NCBI GenBank assembly: GCA_903822495.1
Contig: CAIJPD010000005.1
Location: 1-32,887 of the forward strand
Length of the DNA stretch: 32,887 bases
DNA from: an uncultured Chloroflexota bacterium
Lineage (GTDB): Bacteria; Chloroflexota; Limnocylindria; Limnocylindrales; CSP1-4
Direction of reading: 5' to 3'
Positions 23,602-32,500 of the stretch are shown here, piece by piece (positions within the stretch are counted from its first letter, which is position 1; every line of letters starts with the position of its first letter). The translations under genes and the position numbers were made by a program. Under the pieces are notes generated by a model. The model was not told the DNA's origin and made no database searches. It worked only from the letters and a program-made list of their open reading frames with translations.

Positions 23602-24693
23602 CTACTTGATCCGGACGCCGCGCATGACCACGGCGACCGGGTTGGCCAGCACCTCCGGGTCCTCGCGCGGGTCGGCATCAAAGGTGACCACGTCCGCCAG
23701 CTCACCCGCCGCGAAGCCGGGCAATCCCAGGTAGGTTCGGGCGTGGGTGCTGGCGGCGCGCAGCGCCTGGGTTGGCGTCAAGCCGTGGCCCACCAGGTGA
23801 CGGATCTCGTCGAGGAGGCTGCCGTCGTTGTCGGTGCCGGCCAGGATGGTGACGCCGGCGGCCACGGCGCGCGGCAGCTGCTCACGCATGTTGGCGCGGA
23901 TGTCCTCCCAGAATTCGCGCACATCCACGGGCAGGTCTGGCGTGAACGGCTTGTTGAACGCGGTCAGGGTGGGGGTCCAGGCGGTGCCGCGGGCCGCCAT
24001 GGTCGCCACGGTGTCGGCATCCAGCGAGCAGCCGTGTTCGATGGAATCGATGCCGGCGGCCACCACCGCCGCCACGCCGGCCCATTGGGTGTGGGCGGCC
24101 ACGCGCGCACCAGCCGCGTGGACGGCATCGACGAGGGCGCGCAGAACGGCCGGCTCCCAGTTGAGGGGTTGGTCGCGGTCCCAGTCGGCGGTCACCTTGA
24201 CCCACCGGGCGCCGGCGGCGATCTCGGCGAGGGCGGCGGGGATGAGCGTCTCGGGGGTCACGGGGTCGTGGTACGCCGCGAGCATCCGGCCCTGGGGCGC
24301 CAGGAAGCGGCCGGCGGCGATCAAGCGCGGCCGATCCGGGGCCGGGGTCAGCCGAAGGGTGACCGAACCGGGCGAGCCGGCGTCCCGAACCAGCAGGACG
24401 CCGGTGGACGGGAGGGCGCGGAGGGTCTCCTCGGCCTCGGGAATTCCGACGGGGCCGCCGTTCCGGATGGTCACGTGGATATGGGAATCGACCAGGCCGG
24501 GCAGCGCGAACCGGCCGGGCAGGGCCTGGCCGGGCGCGGCGCCGTGGGCGGGCACCGCCGCGGGGCCCGATCCGCGGCGGGGCGCCGCATCCGTGAGGCG
24601 GCCGCCTGGCGTGACCCACAGGTCGCGGCGCTCGCCGTCGGGGAGCAGGATGGCGGGAAGGCGCCAGATGGTGCCGGTCACGGTGCTGCGCAT
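23602..24693 (-). CDS. amidohydrolase family protein (imidazolonepropionase-like)
   Basis: A 363-residue metal-dependent hydrolase. Metal/catalytic set: H71 and H73 (DSHIHV), K166 (WVKVTAD, carboxylated-Lys candidate), H201 (AAHTQW), H220 (IEHGCSLD) and D288 (AGTDNDGS), the order of the imidazolonepropionase/prolidase-like subgroup. It is cytosolic, and its substrate is probably a cyclic amide or a dipeptide derivative. The start at 24693 (MRSTVTG) is the Met nearest the first beta strand. The upstream region carries paired operator-like repeats. Confidence 0.88.
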   Translation of the reverse strand: MRSTVTGTIWRLPAILLPDGERRDLWVTPGGRLTDAAPRRGSGPAAVPAHGAAPGQALPGRFALPGLVDSHIHVTIRNGGPVGIPEAEETLRALPSTGVLLVRDAGSPGSVTLRLTPAPDRPRLIAAGRFLAPQGRMLAAYHDPVTPETLIPAALAEIAAGARWVKVTADWDRDQPLNWEPAVLRALVDAVHAAGARVAAHTQWAGVAAVVAAGIDSIEHGCSLDADTVATMAARGTAWTPTLTAFNKPFTPDLPVDVREFWEDIRANMREQLPRAVAAGVTILAGTDNDGSLLDEIRHLVGHGLTPTQALRAASTHARTYLGLPGFAAGELADVVTFDADPREDPEVLANPVAVVMRGVRIK

Positions 24694-25071
24694 TCTGCGG
24701 GATGGCTCGCTCGACTCCGGGATCCGGCGCCGGGAAGAGGATCTCCGATACGTCCACTGGGTGAGCACAATGGCGAAGGCGTGAGCCTGAGAGGCTCAAA
24801 TCGGGCGAGTGGGCGGCCTCCCGGGGCCGAATCGGCCCGAGAAGTAGCCGCTCCTGGCTAACTCTGGTGGTACGGACGGGCGTGGAGCGGCTCCTCGGCC
24901 AAGAGCCGCGCGATAGTGCTCACTGGGTGAGCATTCTGGCGAACTTCATCCGGGGGGCTCCGCGGGGCGCGGGAGGGGCAAGGCGGCGGGGCGGGGCGCC
25001 TGCGGGGCCGCCGCGGGGGGTGCCGCCCGCGGGGGGTGCCGGTGACGCGCGGACAGCACCCGCCTCCTCCC
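24694..25071. other. intergenic region with paired operator-like repeats and hairpins
   Basis: I see no gene in these 378 bp. They hold two copies of CACTGGGTGAGCA-n3-TGGCGAA (24755-24777 and 24921-24943), the hairpins TGAGCCT-GAG-AGGCTCA (24782-24798) and GGGCCG-AAT-CGGCCC (24824-24838), and a Gly/Pro-coding-like G-rich stretch at about 24955-25040 without structure I can name. Confidence 0.6.
24755..24943. repeat. 23-bp direct repeat, second copy a perfect 17-bp palindrome
   Basis: Copies at 24755-24777 and 24921-24943 start 166 bp apart. In the second copy the sequence TGCTCAC-TGG-GTGAGCA (24917-24933) is a perfect inverted repeat. Read on the minus strand, both copies are preceded by TTCGCCA and followed shortly by TATCG, so the repeat may be a regulator site coupled to a promoter element for the amidohydrolase gene. 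Confidence 0.6.
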
Positions 25072-26379
25072 CTATCCCCCGTTCACGAACCCCGTCGTGT
25101 CAACCGCCTCGAACGCCGATCCCGGGATCGCCTTGAGCGCGTTGAGCTGGTTGTCGTCGAAGCGCGGGTCGCTGGCGCCCTGGAAGAACCACGACGAACC
25201 GTTGTCGGCCAGCAGCATCCCGTAGGTCTGCATCGCCACCGCGATCACCCGCGCCTGCGCCGGCAGCGTCGACACGTTGTACGAGGCCTTCAGCCGGACC
25301 CGCAGGCCCATCGGCGGCAACGCGGCGCTGGTCAGCGACGACGCGAAGTGGCGCGCGGGGTAGATGTACGCGCGCTGCGTGGTGGGCGCCGTGAACCGGA
25401 TGGCGTGGTTGATGGCGCCGGCCGCCACCTCCGAGTAGCGGACCAGGCCCGGCAGGATCGGCAGCCCGGCGGCGTCGGCGGAGGTCCAGCCGTCGGGGCG
25501 GAGGGCGTTGGAGCGCAGGTCCCAGATTGCGCCGCTGCCGGCGGCCCAGGCGCCGTTCACCAGCCGGCTGTCCCACGTCTCGTACAGGCGGCACGTTGCG
25601 GAATCCAAGATGAGGATGTGGTGGTCGGAGCCTGCCTCCATCGCGGGGCCGTCCGGGATGGGGTACGGGCCGGGATCGGACTCGTCGGCGTAGTCGAAGG
25701 CCACGGTCACGCCCGGGATCCCGCTCACCACGTTGAACGGGATGCCGTAGCCGGCGAAGGACCCGAAGTCGGGATGGAGCCCCTTCGACGCGCCGATGCT
25801 GCCGATCAGCGTGGCCGAGTCGCTCCGGATGGCCAGCCCGCTGACGGGCCGGTTCCAGACGTTGGTCGCGGGAAAGACGGGGCAGCCGGCGATGGTCGGG
25901 CCGGGGCCGCTGGGCGGCGGGACGGTGGGCGCGGGGGTGGGATTCGGGGTTGGAGCGGGGGTCGGCGCGCGCGTCGGCGTGGGCGTGGGCGGGGGCGGGG
26001 GCGGGTCGGTGGCGGCCGGCGGGGACGTGGGGTCGAACCCGGGTTCGCCACCCGGGCCGGGGATGAGCGAGGCGAGCGGGCTCGAACCCGGGCCGGAGGC
26101 ACCGCCCCGGTCGCCCGTAGCCGAAGCCGAAGGCGAGCCCGCCGAAGCCGCGTTCGACGGCGAAGCCGAGCCCGCCGAAGCCGCCATCGAGCCCGAGGGC
26201 GACGAGGCCGGTCCGCGGCTGAAGAGCAGCGCGATCTCGCCCGGCAAGCCGCCCGCGCTGTCCCCCGCCCCCACGCCCGGGAACGGGCCACTCCCGGCGA
26301 AGGTCAGCGCCAGGATCGTGATCACCGTGCCGAACGCGGCAAGCCGCTGGCCGGCGGCGGAGGTGGACATGCCTGGCAT
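25072..26379 (-). CDS. secreted Pro/Thr-rich linker protein of unknown function
   Basis: A 435-residue predicted exported or anchored protein. One hydrophobic segment (FGTVITILALTFAG, residues ~16-29) is a signal peptide or anchor. Then ~120 residues of Ser/Ala/Gly and a Pro/Thr-rich spacer (PPPPPPTPTPTRAP). The globular part begins GCPVFPATNVWNRPVSGLAI and contains SDHHILILD and TCRLYETWD: a conserved domain seen in secreted actinobacterial and Chloroflexi proteins, for which I know no function. ATG 26370 is an alternative start. It lies downstream of the giant gene on the same strand. Confidence 0.78.
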   Translation of the reverse strand: MPGMSTSAAGQRLAAFGTVITILALTFAGSGPFPGVGAGDSAGGLPGEIALLFSRGPASSPSGSMAASAGSASPSNAASAGSPSASATGDRGGASGPGSSPLASLIPGPGGEPGFDPTSPPAATDPPPPPPTPTPTRAPTPAPTPNPTPAPTVPPPSGPGPTIAGCPVFPATNVWNRPVSGLAIRSDSATLIGSIGASKGLHPDFGSFAGYGIPFNVVSGIPGVTVAFDYADESDPGPYPIPDGPAMEAGSDHHILILDSATCRLYETWDSRLVNGAWAAGSGAIWDLRSNALRPDGWTSADAAGLPILPGLVRYSEVAAGAINHAIRFTAPTTQRAYIYPARHFASSLTSAALPPMGLRVRLKASYNVSTLPAQARVIAVAMQTYGMLLADNGSSWFFQGASDPRFDDNQLNALKAIPGSAFEAVDTTGFVNGG

Positions 26380-26491
26380 GCTGCCACTCTGCCCGGCCGC
26401 CCGGCCGGACGGCCCCCACCGAACGTCCGACCCATCCCGCCTCGGAGGTCCCATCGAGCGGTGCGTCGACGCCTCGGTCGTGCCCGGGCCC

Positions 26492-26530
26492 CCTGGCTTC
26501 GGAGCCCTCAGGCGGCGCGCCGAAGCCAGG
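26492..26530 (-). terminator. 11-bp stem-loop spanning the stop codon of the giant gene
   Basis: CCTGGCTTCGG (26492-26502) and CCGAAGCCAGG (26520-26530) are perfect inverted repeats with a 17-nt loop containing the stop codon (26508-26510). No T-run follows on the minus strand, so it is either a Rho-independent-like hairpin without U-tract, an mRNA-stabilising structure, or a duplicated sequence. Confidence 0.5.
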
Positions 26531-29500
26531 CGGTGCGCCGTCGAATCCCGGCCAGCAGCACCGGGGCGGCCAGCGGCGCCGGCCCCGGGCCCTGCCCCTG
26601 ACCAGGACCGCCCAACACGCCACCGACCGACGCGAGCGTGACGCCCGGCAGGCGACTCTGCCCCTTGGAGACCAGCCAGGACTTGATGTCGGCGGAGACC
26701 TCGTGGCCGAGTGCCTGCAGGTCCGCCTGGATCACCGCCGCCGGCCTCGCCGTGTCGCCCTGGAGGCCTGGCTGGAGCGCGACCGCCCTGGCCTGGCCCG
26801 CCGGGGTCGCCGCATCGTTCGCGACGCGCTTGAAGAGGTCGAACACGGCTGTCTGGGACTGCCCTTCGGCCGTCAGCTCTCCGAGGACCCCGTCCAGGTA
26901 GGAGGCGTAGTTCTGGGCCGCGAGGGCCTGGTTGGGCTCGCTGATGTTGCGCCGGAACGCGTTGGCGATCCAGTAGTCACCCTCGCTCGCGAGCTGCACG
27001 AACTGCGGATCCCAGTCCACGACCACCGCCCGATTGGGCTTCACCCCCTCGTTGACGTTGATGTTCTCCGCGTGCAGGTCGGTGTTGAACCGCGCCTGGC
27101 CGTTGGATTGCGTCTTCGACCAGATCCTCGCATCCAGCGCGCCGATCGCGGAGGCGTACGGCGCGTCGCCGGTGGCGAGGACTCGCGGGATCAGGCCGGA
27201 CCGGCTGGATGGCGCGTACTGCGTGACCAGAACGGCCTGCGCCCCGTCCACGTTCTCCAGCAGGGGCGCCAGGAGGTTGGGGGTGATCCCCTTGGGCCCC
27301 AGCTCTGCGTACGACGCCGCCTCCGTGGCCGTGATGTTGCCCTTGGCGACGACCACGTCCAGGGTGCCTCCGGCGTCCAGGTGGACCGTGAGACGGGTGG
27401 CCACCTTGTTGAGCCCCGGCGAGAAGGCCTCGGACTCGACGAAGGCCACGCCGCCGGGCAGCTTGGCCGCGTCCTGGGCGGCCTTGACGGCGGTCCGGAG
27501 CGTGGTCAGGAAGCGCGGGCCTGCCAGCTGCGCGAAGAACCCGGGGATGGCCTTGGCGTTTGCCTGGCGCGCGCGGGCGAAGTACGCGGCGGCCTCCTCC
27601 ATCGTGTACAGCGACTTGATGGACGGGTCCCGGAGCGCCTGGGCCACCCGCTCACTGCCCAGGACCGCCTCAAGGAGGTATGGCTGCCGGCTGATCATGG
27701 TCGCGTCATAGGCGGCCTGGGCGGGATCCCCGTCAGGCGGTCGCGCGGAGCCCGCCTGGGCATCGCCGGACTTGTCGAGGGTCTTCTCCACGGCCGCGTC
27801 GGCGCCCGAGAGGCGTACCGGCTTGGGGGCAGGCGCGCTCGCCGAGGCCGCCGTAGGGGCCGCCGGCTCCGAGGAGATGCTCCTGGGCGAGGTCTCGTCC
27901 AGGGCGCTGATCAGGGCGCTCCCGACGCGCTCCCAGGTCAGGTACTCCGGCGACCCGGGGGCGAGGCGACCCTTGGCGGCAATGATCGCGATGTGGCGGC
28001 TGTTCGACGGGAGCAGCTTCTGGACGATCGACTGCTCGAAGGGCGTCAGCTGGTTGTAGCCCAGCCGCTCAAGCGCGGCCACCGCCTGGGCCCGTGCCGG
28101 CCCCTCGGGGATGCCGGCCAGCACGCTCTGGATCGCCGGGTCCAGCACGGGCGGCGCCGCGACCACCGGCTCCACCAGCTTGCCGCCCTCCGGCGTCGTG
28201 ATGGCGGCCCGCTCCTCGAACGGCATGCCGTTGGCGAGGCCGCGCGTCTCGATGGACTCCAGGGCGATGGTCGTGGGCGGCGCCGCGCGCACGGCGGCCG
28301 GCGTGTAGGCCTTGTAGGCGCGGACCACGCCCGTCGCGGCGTGCGAGGCCCCCGCGGCGGTCATGGCGGTGCTGATCGCGAGGCCGCACGCGCCGGACGT
28401 CCGGGCCGCCGGGTCCAGCGACTCCCATTGGGCGGCGAGGTCCTTGGCCGAGAGATAGGTGGTCACGGTCCCGAAGCCAAGGAACAGCACGCCGCCCACC
28501 GCCGCCGCCGCGGGCCCCGCAAGGGCGGCCGCGCCGGACAGGCCGATGATCAGGACGCCCTCGGGGATGCTCTTGACGAACCCGATCCCGCACTCCGTCA
28601 GGCCCTTGATCGCGTCGCGGACGTTGACCTGCTGCCCCCGGGCCGCCACCGTGGTGCCCATCTGCCGGACGGCGATCTCGAGGCGGTCCAGGGCGGGGAG
28701 CTCCGGCTTGTAGACGGCCAGGGTGGTCCCCTCGGGCCAGCGGCCCTCCGCGGCGGCCACCTGGTCCAGCGCTGCGGTCAGCAGGCCCAGGTTGGCGGTC
28801 ACCAGGTCCAGGTCCTTGCCGGACGCCTCCACGAGGGCCGTGAAGGTCCCACTCCGCAGGCCGAGGGCGAGGATCTGGTAGCGATCCGTCTGCGCCTGGC
28901 CGGCGCCGGCGCGCGCGTCCACGCACGGGATCCCGCCGTTGTACGCCCTGACCGAGGTCTTCTCGTAGAGCGTGGCGAGGGGCCTGGCCGCGGTCATGGA
29001 CTTCATGCACTCGATGACGGTCCGGAGCTCCGACCGCTCCAACGGCCCAGCCATCACCACCGCCCGGAGCACCGGTCCGATCACGTCGCCCAGGTCGCGG
29101 GACGCGGCCGTGGCGATCCGGCCGTCGTCGTCCAGCTCGAAGTCGGTCGCGGTCATCCGGACGTCGGCGTCGGCGGCGGCCCTCGCGGCCAGCGCCGACG
29201 CGTGCTGGGCCACCCAGGTGCCGTAGTCCGGGGCGGTGCCGCGGGCCGTCGCGACCAGCCACGAGAGCGTGGGGTTCCCGGCGATCCCGCTGTCGACGAT
29301 GCTCCCCAGGAACGCCGTCGTGACGTTCCGGTTCGAGAACAGCTTGGCGTTGTACTCGGGCCAATGGCGGCGCGGGTCCAGCGCGAAGCGGTTGAGGCAC
29401 GTCACCGTGCCCCGGAGCGCCTCCGGGATGGATTCGTTGCGCGAGATCAGGCCCTGGACCGAGGACATCCCGATGCCGTCGTAGTTGCAGGCGAGCAGCG

Positions 29501-32500
29501 CCTCCGTGGCCAGCAGCTGGTTCTGGTAGCCCAGCCGCTTGCCGAACCGGTTCAGGAACATCAGGGAGGCGAAGGCCTCGTCGCCCACGCCGAGCGCCAG
29601 GTCCGCCTGGAGGTAGTTGGCCTCGAACTGGAGCCACTCACGTTCGAACGCCAGCGAGCCGGGCTGCGCCGAGGACGCCGTCTGGATCGCGGTGGTGCCG
29701 GAGTCCACCAGCTCCACCTTGGGCTTGTACGCCTCGCCGCTCCCCAGGAAGGTGCCCGAGATCTTGAGGACCGCGGCCGTCTTGCCGGTCACGGCGGTGG
29801 CGCAGCTGGGGGCGCCCGGCGTGCCGGCGATGTTGTCGAGGCTCACCAGCCGGTAGACGGTGGCGGACTTGCTGCCGAAGGCCAGCTCCCAGTTGGTGAC
29901 GTTCTCGCTCCGGACCAGCGGCAGGCTGCCGGCCAGGGCGTCGATGGATTGGGCCGCGAGGACCACCTGGAGGTCGTCCCATGAGCTGCAGCCCTCGAGG
30001 ACGGACGGCGCCACCTCCAGGCCGGCCAGGCAGCCGATGAGGCCGCCTGCCACCACCTGGGTCGCGCTGATGGTGGCCGCGCCGCCCGGCGGCACGGTGA
30101 TCGCCTTGGCGCCGCCGCACGAGATGGTGTTGGGCAGGGCGGTGTTGTTGGTGACCACCCAGTGCTCGTTGGTGCCGGTGAAGTGGACCGCCTCGCTGGT
30201 GATGTCCAGGGAGACGGCCCGGGAGCTGGGGTCGTAGGTCCGCAGGCGCGTGTTCTGGACCAGCAGGATCAGGCTGATCTCGCGGCTGTCGGGCGTGCCG
30301 TCCTTGTTCCTGGTGGTCACGGTCAGCGACCCGCCCACGGTCCGGCCCGGGATGTTGCCGTCTCTCTCCGCCTCGTTCTGCGCCCGCAGGTCCACCACGA
30401 TCCTGGCGAACGTGTAGCCGTTGCTGGTGACGACGGTCTGGCTGGTGGCGTAGGCCGCCAGCTCGCCCTGGACCTTGTCCGCGCTGCCGTCCGGGCCCAG
30501 TCCCACGTAGAACGCGGCCGCCGGGATCAGCTGGGAGACGGCCTCCACCACGCGATAGGTGTTGGACGTGGCGCCACCGGGCTTGGTGGTGTTCAGGGTG
30601 TAGGCGAACTGGCCGGTCAGGTCCCCGTCCCCGGATCGGTAGAGGAACCGCAGGTCGGACACCTTGGTGAAGGTGTTGAAGGGCACGTCCCGCGTGACGG
30701 CGGCGTTGCCGGTGGTGATGCCGCCCGGGAACATGGGGTACATGGGATGGAAGCCCGTGAACTGCCCGTCCGAGTTGGTGCCCTGGACGACGACGGTGGG
30801 CTGCGGGGCGCTCAGGACCTTGGTGCCGGTCCAGGTGCCGCCGGTCGCGGGCTCGTAGGCGATCACCCCGCCGGCGTCCTGGAGGACCACCCGCGGCGCG
30901 TCGCTCTCCAGGATCACCAGGACCCAGTCGGGCTGGTAGCCGGTCTTCTGGCCGTTGGCGGCGACACCCCAGACCGGCGCGTGGGAGGCGACGAGGATGG
31001 GATACGCGACGCCGAGCAGGCGGCTGATGGACGCGGGCGTGGCCCCGCCGATCACGGCGGCGTCCTTGCCCAGGCGCGCGACCACCGGGAAGCCCCTGGA
31101 TCCCGTGGCCGCGGCCACGGAGGCAGCCACGTCCGACGGCAGATCCGTGGGGTTCTCGCGGACCGTGACGCCCGCGGCCTTGAGCCAGGTGAGGGCCGCG
31201 TTGCAGGCCGCGCAGTTGGGCTGGGTGAAGACCGCCACCCCCTCGTAGGTGACCTTGTCGTGGGGGAAGTAGACGTAGTAGTCGTTGATGGTTGTGGGAT
31301 CGCGCCCGTTGACCAGGCCGGTGCCCACCCGGTAGGCCGCGTGGACGTTGCCGCCGCTGTCCACCGCCGCGGCCAGGAAGTTGAACTGGGGGTAGTCCGG
31401 CCCCACCAGCCCCCCGTAGAGGGTCGCGGGAATCGTCCCCATGGGCACGGTGTTGCCCTTGTCCAGGCGGAAGACCCGACCCTTGACGTGATCGATGACG
31501 TACAGGGTCCCGTCCGGCCCGATCCGCAGCCCCTCCGAGCGGGACGCACCCTGGACGGATCCGGCGCCCATCGTGTAGGTGGTCTCCTGCTTGGGTAGGC
31601 CGCCGTTCTGGGCGACGTAGACGGACCCCTCGCCCGTGGTGGAGGCACCGTCCATCGTCAGGAAGTAGTCCTTGTCCCTGTAGGACCCCGCGTACGTCGC
31701 GCCGAGCTGGTCGGCGCCCAGGCTGGAGACCCCGCCGGAGCGCGTGTCGAGGACCTGCAGGTCGAACGTCCGGACCGTGTTGTAGGTGGCGTAGTCCTGC
31801 TCGCTCATCCCCCAGCGGGCCATGACCACGGACGACGGCACGGTCTTGTACTTCCCGGTCCCCGGGGTGGTGAACGGCGTGCCCCAGTAGCGGCTGGGGT
31901 GGTCGATGCCGGTGCATTGGGCGTTGATGTCGTCGTCGCGGCACCACTTGGGCGGCAGGTTGTCCCAGGCGAGGAGGGTCTCCTGGGGTTGGTCGTTGAT
32001 GATCTTGTTCACGTACACCGAGATTCCGCCGTCCTGGCGCGGGACCATCGCGGCGATGAAGTACTGCTCCCAGTGCCAGGCCTTGTACTCGACACGAAGC
32101 CAGTGGTCCTTGATGGAACCCGGGTTGCCGGCGGACCACAGTCGGTCGTTGAAGCGGTTGCTGGTCCAGGTCCGCGACGTGTAGCTGTCCTTCCAGGTCT
32201 TGACGATCGTCCACGTCGCCCCGTCATCCGTGGACTTGGCGATCCCCGAGGTGTTGACGCCCTTGGTCTCGGAGACCAGGACCCGATCGGCGAAGAAGTT
32301 GTTGACGTACTCGGTCGGCGGATCGAGCTTCACCGTGACGCTGGTGCCGTTGACGAACGAGACGTAGTCGGCGCCGCCTTTGTCCCGCACATAGCCGGTG
32401 ATGTCGAACGACCCGTCCGCGGCGCCCGCACTGCCCAGGGCGGCGAGGATGCCGCCGGGGCGGACCCAGCTGTAGCTGCCCACGTCGCCACCGTCGCCGG

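Noticed and set aside
26703..29984. A 1093-codon open frame on the plus strand inside the giant minus-strand gene
   Set aside because: Its translation is Arg/Gly/Leu-rich without any family motif, and it is antisense to a gene with clear domains; GC-rich DNA keeps such frames open.
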